A program made the position numbers and the translations under genes. Positions 18,051 through 27,804 of a DNA stretch of 64,000 bases are shown in pieces; the stretch's first letter is position 1; each line of letters starts with the position of its first letter. This DNA comes from Euryarchaeota archaeon UBA557 (GTDB taxonomy: Archaea > Thermoplasmatota > Poseidoniia > Poseidoniales > Thalassarchaeaceae). The DNA lies in assembly GCA_002503285.1 (NCBI GenBank), contig DARI01000005.1:1-64000 (forward strand), written 5' to 3'. The notes beneath the pieces are model-generated. The model was not told where the DNA came from. It ran no database searches and worked only from the letters and a program-made list of their open reading frames with translations.

Positions 18051-21000
18051 ATGAGGGACTTTAGTAATCTCGTTGACTTTATGTTTCCAAAGAGAAAAAA
18101 AGTTCATATTAGTATATTATTTATTTCATTTCTAATGATTCCAGGATTTCTTGCAACTTTAACTCCCATAGATATTGAATCTTACAGCCTAGAATCTCCA
18201 GAATTAGAAGCTTCTGAAGTAATGCGAGAAGAGTTTGCTGGAGCGGGAAATATTTGGGGTTTTGGTATCTTTGTTAAAGAGTCGGATTATTGGGGTTTAA
18301 ACCCAAGTGAAGTATCACATATTGCTGATTTCGAAGGTGAAAATAGTGGCCTAGAATATCCAAATGGAGGTATTCTAAATCTAACAATACTAAAAGAAAT
18401 TGATGATAAAAAAAATTTGTTGATGGACCATGAAATTTCTAAATTTTATTTACCTTTGGCATCAGACATATCAGGACAACCAATTGAAGGAGTTTTTGAT
18501 TTAGCTAGTGAATTTAGATTTTTTATGAATGGAGACTCGCTACTCACAAAACCAAAATTTGATCCCAATGAATTTATCATAAAACCTGCACCCACAAATT
18601 GGGAAAACTGTGGAGAATTAGAATGTTTATCTTTTGATGACGCAAATGTAACTCAGGAACATATTGATTTAGCAGCACATAGAATGGCAAATAATAGCAA
18701 TGGTGCTTTTCTTAGATTTTTATCGATTGATCGTACATTCCTATCGGATGTAAACAGTAAAGTAATTGGCCCAATTAATGGTGAATTGCAATCTAATGGT
18801 ACAATATTATCGGAGGAATGGGGGCCAGGAAGATGGAGTGCCTCATCTGCTTGGTTAATATTGAATATGAATAGAGAGTTAATGGAAAAAGAAGGTTGGA
18901 CTTTTTCTTGGATGAATGCCAGTTTTGAATTTGGATACCAAATTGATGGTGTTTCTTTAATAACCGATCCGATAAAATATACAAATTCTGAGTGTATGGA
19001 AAGAGAAGTAAATAATTCTAATTTGTGTTCTGTAGAATGGTTATATCTATCTTTGGAAGAAGATTTACGTCAAACAGATGATATGGTCGTTACTGTACTT
19101 TTGGGTGAAGGCCCTAATGTAGAAGTAAATAGAGAATTACTATCAAGTGCTTATCTAATGGTATTGATGACATTTGTAGTTATAATTCTACTGTGGTTTA
19201 ATCTAAGAAGGTTATCTGATGTTGCAATAGTAGGAATTGGACTAATACTTTCGCTGTTATGGATGCAAGGATTAATCGGATGGTGTATGGTATTAGGACA
19301 AAAGACTGGTTTTGAAATAATATTTAGATCTCAATTTTCAAACCTTCTTCCAATATTGATTTTAGCATTAGGGATAGACGATAGTTTGCATGCTCTCCAC
19401 AGATATAAAGAAGAAAGAAGAGCTGGTAAAACGCCAATTGAATCGGCTGAGATATCGATAGCAAAAGTAGGTAGAGCAGTGCTTTTGACATCAATGACAA
19501 CAATAATGGCATTTATGGCCAATTTGACTTCTGGAATAGCAGCATTAAGGTCATTTGGAATTGAAGCTGGATTTGGAGTTGCTGCTGCATTTCTTCTTAC
19601 TGGCCTTTGGGTTCCACTGGTTAGAATGGATGTAGACTTATGGCTTGATAAGAGAAATAAACTGCAAGAAGAAAATGCAGAAATACTTCATATGATTCCA
19701 AAAGAATGGTTGGGAAATACTGCATCAAAATCTGCAAAATATGCTGTAATAGTAGCATGTTTTTCATTAATAATTACCATGATTGCTGCACCTATGGCAC
19801 TTTCACTAGAGGGAGATTTTGAAATTGATGATTTTCTTGATGATGAATCAGATTTTGTAATTGGTGTTAATTTGGTAAATGAACGATTTAGAGATGGTGA
19901 GCCCGGGTATATTTTAGTTGAAGGAGATATATCTAATCCTTTGGTAATTTCTGCAATAAGTGAAATGAGAGAAAATATGAATTCACATGATGAAAATGAT
20001 CCAAATCAAATCTCAAGAACGCCTACAGGAGAAGTTGAATTAATAGCATTGGATCAAATATTAATGTTTACACAAGCTGCAATGTATGTCAATTCAATAC
20101 CATTTGAGGAATCTGGATGGAATAAAGAATTAGAAGACGGTGGAATTGGGTGTGAAACAATGGAAGTTTCGCATTTAATAAAGGGATTTGTCAGTATTCC
20201 AATATTGGAAGATAGGGAATGCTTGAACTTCCTCTATGGGTATATTTTGACCAGGGGTGTTCCTGCAACTGCAGGTTACCCGGCGTTGCCAACTACAATA
20301 GTATCAGAATATATTCATACAGATGATGAATTAAATATCTCGAAGCCGTGGCTTACAATATCGGGCGAAACTCCCAAATATTCTAAAATGAGCATGAGAT
20401 TTGGATTGTCAAATCCTGAACAATTTGCACTTATAGAACCTGCATTGGAACAGTTACAAATAGATATGTTACCATTCCAAAATTTGTCTAGGTCTTCTAT
20501 ATATCAGCGAGGAGAGGTAGAAAGAACGTTTCAAGATGAAGATTATCCGATAAGTTGGGCAATACAGACAGGAGATCCTGTTATTCGTTTTGTGGCCGCA
20601 GATTCAATGCAAGATGAAATGCAAGAAACGTTACTACTTGGGCTTGTATTTTGCATGATGACTCTGTGGTGGGGATTTAGGACTGAAGATACATTGAAAG
20701 AAAATATTGTAAAAATAAAAAATAATTTTAAAAGTTATTCAATTAAGTCGATTTTAGCATCTTTATTTATGGGACTAATAATTTACGTTTTAGTTGGTAT
20801 AGAATCCGCAATAGCAATTGCTTTAATAACGATTATTTTAATAATAATTTGGGGTATTGAAGCTTTTGGCATAGCAATTATGACAACTACGCCGATATTT
20901 TTAGTAATTATTTGGCTATATGGAATGATTGAAGTGGCTGGATATGGATTGAATATGGTCACAGTTTCTATCGCGGCTATATCGCTTGGCGTCGGAATTG

Positions 21001-21314
21001 ATTATGTAATTCACATAATTGAGAGATTTAGAGAAGAACGTGAGAAGGGCAATCAGGTAGAACATGCATTAAGGATAGTCGGGAGCTCTTCAGGATTGGC
21101 GTTGTTTGGCTCTGCTGTATCAGATATTGCAGGATTTGCAGTAATAAATCAATCAGATATGGGATTTTTCTCAACTTTTGGATTGTTTTGTGCAGTAATG
21201 ATTGGTTTATCTTTAATTGCAAGTATAATTATTACTCCAGCAGTCTTGAGTTTATCATATAAAATACCAGATTGGTTTAATTCTAATAGAGAACTATTGG
21301 GCCAGCAGCGATAA
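18051..21314 (+). CDS. RND superfamily (MMPL/SSD-type) transporter
   Basis: A 1,087-residue membrane protein with the two-fold RND layout: an N-terminal helix (about 20-40), a large outer domain (about 40-360), a six-helix sterol-sensing-like bundle (about 363-560), a second outer domain and a second helix bundle to the C-terminus. Each half has the diagnostic motif of predicted RND exporters: LGIDDSLHALHRYKEERR in the first and LGVGIDYVIHIIERFREE near residue 977 in the second. Such proteins use the proton gradient to export lipids or hydrophobic compounds; the substrate here is not known. The 3' end overlaps the convergent pckA end by 32 nt. Confidence 0.88.
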   Translation: MRDFSNLVDFMFPKRKKVHISILFISFLMIPGFLATLTPIDIESYSLESPELEASEVMREEFAGAGNIWGFGIFVKESDYWGLNPSEVSHIADFEGENSGLEYPNGGILNLTILKEIDDKKNLLMDHEISKFYLPLASDISGQPIEGVFDLASEFRFFMNGDSLLTKPKFDPNEFIIKPAPTNWENCGELECLSFDDANVTQEHIDLAAHRMANNSNGAFLRFLSIDRTFLSDVNSKVIGPINGELQSNGTILSEEWGPGRWSASSAWLILNMNRELMEKEGWTFSWMNASFEFGYQIDGVSLITDPIKYTNSECMEREVNNSNLCSVEWLYLSLEEDLRQTDDMVVTVLLGEGPNVEVNRELLSSAYLMVLMTFVVIILLWFNLRRLSDVAIVGIGLILSLLWMQGLIGWCMVLGQKTGFEIIFRSQFSNLLPILILALGIDDSLHALHRYKEERRAGKTPIESAEISIAKVGRAVLLTSMTTIMAFMANLTSGIAALRSFGIEAGFGVAAAFLLTGLWVPLVRMDVDLWLDKRNKLQEENAEILHMIPKEWLGNTASKSAKYAVIVACFSLIITMIAAPMALSLEGDFEIDDFLDDESDFVIGVNLVNERFRDGEPGYILVEGDISNPLVISAISEMRENMNSHDENDPNQISRTPTGEVELIALDQILMFTQAAMYVNSIPFEESGWNKELEDGGIGCETMEVSHLIKGFVSIPILEDRECLNFLYGYILTRGVPATAGYPALPTTIVSEYIHTDDELNISKPWLTISGETPKYSKMSMRFGLSNPEQFALIEPALEQLQIDMLPFQNLSRSSIYQRGEVERTFQDEDYPISWAIQTGDPVIRFVAADSMQDEMQETLLLGLVFCMMTLWWGFRTEDTLKENIVKIKNNFKSYSIKSILASLFMGLIIYVLVGIESAIAIALITIILIIIWGIEAFGIAIMTTTPIFLVIIWLYGMIEVAGYGLNMVTVSIAAISLGVGIDYVIHIIERFREEREKGNQVEHALRIVGSSSGLALFGSAVSDIAGFAVINQSDMGFFSTFGLFCAVMIGLSLIASIIITPAVLSLSYKIPDWFNSNRELLGQQR

Positions 21315-22881
21315 CTTCATCACTGCATTCGTCTTTATATTGATTGAAATTATCAATGAACATTTTAGAAAGTAAATTTGCTACATTATCAAACTTTTTC
21401 TTATCATCCCACGTTTCTCGTGGTTGAAGTATAGATTCAGGGACGCCATTACATTTTGTTGGAACTGCAAAGCCAAACCTTTCATCGATTACATAGTCAG
21501 ATTCTAGAATCTCATTATTTAATGCAGCATTCAACAAAGATCTTGTCCATTTAATCTTTATACGGCTACTTTCACCATAACCTCCTGCAACCCATCCAGT
21601 ATTTATTAACCAACATTTTGCATCATGATGCTGTATTTTTTGAGATAATAAATTAGCATAAACACTTGGATGTCTGGGCATAAAGGGTGCGCCGAAACAA
21701 GTTGAAAATGTTGCTTCAGGTTCTTTTACCCCAATTTCTGTTCCTGCTACTTTTGCAGTATATCCAGAAATAAAATGATAGGCAGCTTGCTCAGGCGTCA
21801 ATCTAGAAAGTGGAGGAAGAACTCCAAACGCATCACAAGTCAAGAATACTACGTTCTTTGGATGGTCGGCCATTGAGTCGGGAGTTCGATTTTCAATATA
21901 TTCAATTGGATATGATCCACGAGTATTTTGAGTAAGTGTTTTATTCTTAAAATCTGGAGTTTTGTCGGCATTTAGTACAACGTTTTCTAAAATTGATCCG
22001 GGCATTTTTGTAGTTGCATATATGGCTGGTTCATCTTCTTTTTTGAGATCTATTAATTTTGCATAACATCCTCCTTCAAAGTTGAATATCCCTTCATCGG
22101 ACCATCCATGCTCATCGTCACCAACTAGGGCTCTATCGGGATCTGCAGAAAGAGTAGTCTTGCCAGTCCCTGATAATCCAAAGAATAATGCTGAGTCATC
22201 ATTTGTATTGGCCGAACAATGCATCGGAAGCAAGTTGTTTATTGGTAAAATATGGTTCATTATCGTAAATATGGCTTTCTTTATTTCTCCTGCATAGTGA
22301 GTGCCTCCGATGATTACTAAACCTCTATCCAAGGCCAGTATCACAAAAACTTCAGAATTGGTACCGTCCTCATTGGGTATTGATTTTAACTCGGGAGCGT
22401 GAAGTATGGTGTACTGAGGCACATGTGTGGATATTTCTTCTGGAGTTGCTTGAATAAACATGTTATGCATAAAAGCCGCATGCCATGCCTTTTCAGTGAC
22501 TAATCTTACTGGCATCCTATGATTGGAATCGGCGCCACAAAAGGCATCTTTTACAAAAATATTATCTGCATTATTTAGATGATTTTGTATTTTTATTAAT
22601 AGTTTTTCGAATGTATAGACAGAGGTTGAGCGATTGACTTCTCCCCACCAAACATCATCTGCTAAACCCGGTTCCTTTACAATAAATCTATCATTTGGGG
22701 ATCTGCCAGTTCGCTCACCAGTTGTGGCTAGTAATACACCATCAGCCGTAAAAGTTGCCTCATTTAGTTCAACTGCTTTTGAATGTAGTTCTTTCCAATC
22801 ACTATTTACTTTTAATGAACCTTTAGGATGAATGCCAATAGAGCCCAAAGACGATATTAATTCATCAGAGGTATCTGACAT
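21283..22881 (-). CDS. pckA: Phosphoenolpyruvate carboxykinase (ATP)
   Basis: The enzyme converts oxaloacetate and ATP to phosphoenolpyruvate, CO2 and ADP, the entry to gluconeogenesis. The kinase-1a loop GLSGTGKTTLSADPDR lies near residues 233-248, followed by the metal-binding GDDEHGWSDEGIFNFEGGCYAK. RTPDSMADHPKNVVFLTCDAFGVLPP and the C-terminal TGWVAGGYGE/RIKIKWTR segments also fit the ATP-type family. Length (532) is standard. GAGGT lies 6 nt before the ATG. It overlaps the RND gene tail-to-tail and diverges from the large membrane protein at 23021. The ATP type is the common bacterial form. Confidence 0.97.
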   Translation of the reverse strand: MSDTSDELISSLGSIGIHPKGSLKVNSDWKELHSKAVELNEATFTADGVLLATTGERTGRSPNDRFIVKEPGLADDVWWGEVNRSTSVYTFEKLLIKIQNHLNNADNIFVKDAFCGADSNHRMPVRLVTEKAWHAAFMHNMFIQATPEEISTHVPQYTILHAPELKSIPNEDGTNSEVFVILALDRGLVIIGGTHYAGEIKKAIFTIMNHILPINNLLPMHCSANTNDDSALFFGLSGTGKTTLSADPDRALVGDDEHGWSDEGIFNFEGGCYAKLIDLKKEDEPAIYATTKMPGSILENVVLNADKTPDFKNKTLTQNTRGSYPIEYIENRTPDSMADHPKNVVFLTCDAFGVLPPLSRLTPEQAAYHFISGYTAKVAGTEIGVKEPEATFSTCFGAPFMPRHPSVYANLLSQKIQHHDAKCWLINTGWVAGGYGESSRIKIKWTRSLLNAALNNEILESDYVIDERFGFAVPTKCNGVPESILQPRETWDDKKKFDNVANLLSKMFIDNFNQYKDECSDEVIAAGPIVLY

Positions 22882-23020
22882 TTACATACCTCTACAGGCC
22901 TAGGAGTAGCGCATAGGTTTCAAGTGTTACGGATGATGATATCAATAACAAGACAAAGAAGGATTGATAAGACGTCTTCAAGGATGTAATTTATTCCCTA
23001 TGTGCATGTCTCATTAACTA

Positions 23021-26000
23021 ATGGATGAGGAGGACAATGAAGACCGAATTATTCGTGAACGTAAATTTAAAATTGATTTTAATATAAATTTTGATAATAT
23101 TGAAGCTAACATAGACAGAGAGATAAAAACGATAAAAGAAGAAACTGTAGTTGAAGATAAGGCATTGGGAAAATTTTTTGATCCTTTTGAAAGTGAAGAT
23201 TTGAATGCTCCTGGAATCATTCACAAAGACGGGACCGTGACTACTGCCCCGAATAGAGATATTGTGAGTGAAATATCCATTGAAGGTGAAAGAAAGATCA
23301 ATTGGGCAATCATGGTTTCTATGATTGCAATATATAGCATAATTAGTATCCTTGTTGGCAATATATTTGATACAGGCGTTTCAATTTTAATTTTATTAAT
23401 ATTAGCTGGTTTTGGATTTGTATTAGGTGAAATTTGGATTCCTGTTAAAAATATGAATTTACTTGGCGTAACTTGGGTTATTATATCTATGAAGGTATTA
23501 TATGGCTTATCTCTAGAATTACGAAATTGGGGAATTATAGAAGTTGAAGGTTTATTGATAATACTCCTTGGTTTTGTATGCCTTAATGTATACCTTGCAT
23601 ATCGCCATAATCATGATGCCATAGCTGCTCAATCTACCCTAGTTCTTCTTGCAATTGGATCTAGTACTGGATCTATTTTAGGAGAAATAGGAGTAGCTGT
23701 TATGATTTTAATTTCTACGATTCTTCTGCATGGACTTGCAATTCATAGGAAATCTGGAAATTTAGCTGCATTGGGAATTGCTTCATCAAATCTGTGGATA
23801 GGAATGCATGCAATTACAGATGGCTTTAAGATTGGTGAAATGGTAATTATAAAAATAGATTCGACATTATTATTCCTTCTTCTAATGATGATAACATGTC
23901 TTAATGCTGCTATGGCGAGTAAATTTTCAAAAGAAAGAAATTGGTTTTCTGATGCCTTCAAAGTTAGTGGACTTGGCGAACCCGGTCTTTGGGGGGTTTC
24001 AGTATCATTGGGAATGATAGGCGCACTACTCTCAGTAACAGCTAATCGAGAAGATTTGGGCTATGCACTGGGCATGGTAACATTTCTGAGCATGGCTTTT
24101 GGAGGCTCTTATCTTAGTGTTAGAGGCGTTAAAAGTACTAGAATTATTAGACCCATGATATATTCTTTACCAATATTAATTACTTTAATAATATTCAATA
24201 ATCAAATTTCTAATTATTCAATACTAGATGGGTATGATTTATTTACCATACTTGGATCCATAATTACTGGATATATTTTACTTAGAGACCAAAATAATGT
24301 AAGTGACAGAGTATTATGGCTTGGCTCTGTTGTTATTTTATTGCTTCTAATTTTACTTGTTCCTTCTAGTAATAGTTATTCAGGAAAAGATAGTGGCGTA
24401 TTGTTATTAATATTATTATCAATATTGCATCTAAGTACTGCACTTCTCGCTTTAAAACGAGTTTCGCCTTCTTTGGCAGGAGTTACCGTCATATTACCAT
24501 GGCTTTGGATATTAGTTTATGAAGTGATAAAGATAATATTACAAACAATTCTGATGGTAAATAAAAAATCAAATATGGAAGGTACGATTAATTTCGAAAT
24601 TTTTTCTTTGGCTGCATATCTCACATTATCATTAATACTAATGATCATTGTCAATATTAAATTGGGCAATACAAATATCAACTTAGCTTCCAAGTTTTTA
24701 GGAGTAACAGAAATATCTGCATTGATTAAAAATTCAGAAATATTACAATTATGGAATGTTGGATTATGGTTGCCAATAATAACTACAATAACATTGGCTC
24801 GACTAAATAGTTTTAATGCTTTCAGCCTATTATATATACTATCATTTATAATAATTGTACACACAATAACTCAACGTTTTGGCTACAGAATTGGAAATGA
24901 TTCAAACTTATTATTTGTAATTATTTCTTCATTAATAATTATCCAATGGGTTCATGGATTAGATTCATTTATAATCATTTTAATCTGTTTTTCTATATTC
25001 GTCATTACATCCATAAATGATAATAATGCACATATTAGTTCAGGAATGATATTAATGTCTATGCCGATAATGATATCATTAAGTGGAAGGAAAGTTGGAT
25101 TCATATTGGAAGAAACAGAGAGTTTGCCCAATTTAGAAACCATATGGATTGCATTGATTTGTACAACAATAATAATTATTATTTATTTAGTTAAATTAAA
25201 TAACCTAGAAAGAATTTTGAAGCCAACTTTAGCATCTTTATTTTTAATAATTATAACGTCAACTTTTTCTTTCCAATCAAATATTATCCAAGCGAAATAT
25301 GTATCTGTGGGATTATTTATTTTTACCTCGATTTGGCTAGTTAGTCGTGGAGAATTACGATCTGAATTAAAAACTATAAATCTCCGAGATCAACGAATTC
25401 AATTAGCTAAAGAAAAAGGAATGGGCGATATTAAGTTAGTAGATAATAATGAAATTAGTAGTTATGACCCATTGGTTGAATCTTTAAAAGAAAGAAGAAA
25501 AAATAATAGGGAGCAAGGTAAAATATCTAATTTAGAGGAATTATATACTTCAGATGTTAGCCATCGTCCAACTATTGTTTTGGTAATGCTGAGTATAATT
25601 TTTATTATTTCAATTGGAGTGAGTTTGATCAATGGCCCTAATCCAATTATTCTTCTTATTATTGGGATATTTGTAACATTATTAGTCGGTATTGCAAGAT
25701 ACAGGACAAAATCATTGGGCATTAATTTACCACATATATTAGGCATGGAAGTTCCTATTGCGGTTTCCATATTTGGACTAGTGATGATTCATAATATTTC
25801 TCATATAGGTCCTTTGAGTAGTAATAATGAACTTTTTGATTTAGCAATTTTAATTATTTTGATAATGGAGTTGACAGTTATTTCTTTGATATATCAAGAA
25901 AATTTAATTGATAGGATTCCAGTGGCAATTGATTGGTTTATAATTCCACTTTTTATTAGTAGGATCTTGGGTGCAATAATGAATGAATCATTGCCCTTTC

Positions 26001-26737
26001 CGCTTACAGTAGATCCTTTCATTCAAACTAATTTTGAAGAGTGGAATTTACCATGGATATTATTAGAGGTTTTACTAATTTTAACTTTAATATGTGATTT
26101 TTGGATAGTTAATAAGAGAGAGATTGATGCTAGTACAAAAATTAATCCAAATAGGGGAATGAGGAATATGGCTATTGTAATAATGTCATTTGGTCCTGCT
26201 GGCATGTTAGCAGTTCTAAGTACAATTAGACAAGGTTACAGAAGTAAACAACCCAGCAGTACTGGAGTCGCGATTTTAGGAATTATTTTGGTCATGATAT
26301 CATTTGGTGCTTGGACTCCTGAAATTAAGATTTTTATACCTTATGCAGTATTATTATTGGGCGTATTAATGCTTATAATATGTATAATATCAACAAAATT
26401 AAATCGAGAAGAGTGGACTATGATGGCCACATTTAATGCCCATATATTAATAATTTTAGGACTTTTCTGGACTGGTTATTATAATCAGATATATTTTTCA
26501 ATATTAATGGTACTACTTTCTACAACTGTTTGGTTAATTGGTATATTACAATTACGAAGAATTTTGAGAATATTAGGTTTATTTGATTTGATATTAGCAG
26601 TTTTATTTAGTATGATTTTTGTTAATTCGATATTAAATCCCATTAATCTACTCATAATTTTAACTTTGCTTGCTATAGAACTAGGAATTGTGGCTTGGTT
26701 AGGGATATCTAATGAAAAAGAATTACTAAAAGATTAA
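23021..26737 (+). CDS. Very large polytopic membrane protein, unknown function
   Basis: A 1,238-residue protein. The first 90 or so residues are highly charged and probably cytoplasmic. From residue about 92 there are many hydrophobic helices (more than 25 by eye), interrupted by a charged loop near residues 775-855 (RGELRSELKTINLRDQRIQL and following), then another helix block to the C-terminus. No transporter signature, catalytic motif or known domain is seen. The single break into two membrane blocks is the only clear architecture. It diverges from pckA and is followed 63 nt later by a single-pass protein on the same strand, which may be a partner. Alternatives such as a lipid flippase or glycosyltransferase-like membrane protein cannot be supported from the sequence. 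Confidence 0.75.
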   Translation: MDEEDNEDRIIRERKFKIDFNINFDNIEANIDREIKTIKEETVVEDKALGKFFDPFESEDLNAPGIIHKDGTVTTAPNRDIVSEISIEGERKINWAIMVSMIAIYSIISILVGNIFDTGVSILILLILAGFGFVLGEIWIPVKNMNLLGVTWVIISMKVLYGLSLELRNWGIIEVEGLLIILLGFVCLNVYLAYRHNHDAIAAQSTLVLLAIGSSTGSILGEIGVAVMILISTILLHGLAIHRKSGNLAALGIASSNLWIGMHAITDGFKIGEMVIIKIDSTLLFLLLMMITCLNAAMASKFSKERNWFSDAFKVSGLGEPGLWGVSVSLGMIGALLSVTANREDLGYALGMVTFLSMAFGGSYLSVRGVKSTRIIRPMIYSLPILITLIIFNNQISNYSILDGYDLFTILGSIITGYILLRDQNNVSDRVLWLGSVVILLLLILLVPSSNSYSGKDSGVLLLILLSILHLSTALLALKRVSPSLAGVTVILPWLWILVYEVIKIILQTILMVNKKSNMEGTINFEIFSLAAYLTLSLILMIIVNIKLGNTNINLASKFLGVTEISALIKNSEILQLWNVGLWLPIITTITLARLNSFNAFSLLYILSFIIIVHTITQRFGYRIGNDSNLLFVIISSLIIIQWVHGLDSFIIILICFSIFVITSINDNNAHISSGMILMSMPIMISLSGRKVGFILEETESLPNLETIWIALICTTIIIIIYLVKLNNLERILKPTLASLFLIIITSTFSFQSNIIQAKYVSVGLFIFTSIWLVSRGELRSELKTINLRDQRIQLAKEKGMGDIKLVDNNEISSYDPLVESLKERRKNNREQGKISNLEELYTSDVSHRPTIVLVMLSIIFIISIGVSLINGPNPIILLIIGIFVTLLVGIARYRTKSLGINLPHILGMEVPIAVSIFGLVMIHNISHIGPLSSNNELFDLAILIILIMELTVISLIYQENLIDRIPVAIDWFIIPLFISRILGAIMNESLPFPLTVDPFIQTNFEEWNLPWILLEVLLILTLICDFWIVNKREIDASTKINPNRGMRNMAIVIMSFGPAGMLAVLSTIRQGYRSKQPSSTGVAILGIILVMISFGAWTPEIKIFIPYAVLLLGVLMLIICIISTKLNREEWTMMATFNAHILIILGLFWTGYYNQIYFSILMVLLSTTVWLIGILQLRRILRILGLFDLILAVLFSMIFVNSILNPINLLIILTLLAIELGIVAWLGISNEKELLKD

Positions 26738-26800
26738 AAAATAAGATTAATTTGCCCATTAAAGGCTAAACTTGATGATAGGGGGCCTCGACAACGGAAC

Positions 26801-27757
26801 GTGACAAGGTCTTGGATATCCGATACCTCGGATGAAATAGAGCACCCTCCTGTCCCTCTTGGATTAAATGAAATGGCAGTACCAAGGGTTGCTTTAATAT
26901 TATCAATAATTACCCTATTAATGGTCATTTTATCTTCGGCATGGGTCGGGATTTCAGCAAAATACTTTATAGATAATCTAGACCCTTTTGAATCAAATAA
27001 TTCTCAAATACTAAATTCTGACGGAAGATGGCTTTGGGAATTAGATTTATTATTTGATACTTGTACGTCTAGAGAAGATAATTGGGAATGGCCAGATAAT
27101 TTGGCTGAACAAGATGATTTCTTCCTTTATCCTGGTGAGTTGAGATGTGATTGGGAGCACCAAGGTGAAGGAGACAGGGCAAGTGTTGCAGTATACAACA
27201 TAGGAAATAATAGTTTAGACTTGATATTAACTGTTGATGTGGAAAATGTAATATTTTCTGCTACTGGTGAAACCAGTTTAATTTTGAATGGTTTAGAAGG
27301 TAAGAGTACACAAATTATTGAGATTCAATTACTTGATGAGGTTTCAGAAGAAAAGGTTAGTATTATTGCAAAACATGTATCAACTCCTTCTTCAGAAGTA
27401 AAGCTCGATATTCACATATTTACAGGAACGGAGCAAAGAGATGTACATATTGAAAGTGAAGATAAAGTTGAAGTTCAATATACAGTATGGAATGCCGACA
27501 GTGGAGAAGAGTTAGATTCAGGAACCTGGGCTGAAAATTCTGGAGATTCTTTTGGCTCAATATATGGATTCGGCTGGTCACTTATTGGTTTGGACATCAA
27601 TAATGATCGCGGGGCGTTGATGCCTGGTCTCGATACTGGAACAACTCATACAACATTATTGCCTCCACCAATTGCATACGGACAAAGTGATGATCATGAA
27701 TTAAAGGAAGTTTGGCTTCGTTTTGAATTAAAGTTAGATAGGGCTCCGATTTCTTAA
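26801..27757 (+). CDS. Single-pass membrane-anchored extracytoplasmic protein, unknown function
   Basis: 318 residues with a short N-terminal cytoplasmic part, one hydrophobic helix at about residues 27-52 (VALILSIITLLMVILSSAWV), and a large acidic outer domain rich in beta-type sequence. The outer domain has an Ig-like feel (VAVYNIGNNSLDLILTVDV). Two cysteines near residues 88 and 112 (DTCTS and LRCDW) could form a disulphide. The listed start is GTG at 26801; an in-frame ATG at 26873 just before the helix is an alternative. It lies 63 nt after the large polytopic gene on the same strand. No family is recognised. Confidence 0.65.
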   Translation: MTRSWISDTSDEIEHPPVPLGLNEMAVPRVALILSIITLLMVILSSAWVGISAKYFIDNLDPFESNNSQILNSDGRWLWELDLLFDTCTSREDNWEWPDNLAEQDDFFLYPGELRCDWEHQGEGDRASVAVYNIGNNSLDLILTVDVENVIFSATGETSLILNGLEGKSTQIIEIQLLDEVSEEKVSIIAKHVSTPSSEVKLDIHIFTGTEQRDVHIESEDKVEVQYTVWNADSGEELDSGTWAENSGDSFGSIYGFGWSLIGLDINNDRGALMPGLDTGTTHTTLLPPPIAYGQSDDHELKEVWLRFELKLDRAPIS

Positions 27758-27804
27758 AGATACTCGCGAAAGTGACTTGACTGATGGCTACCTCCGATTG
27801 ACTT

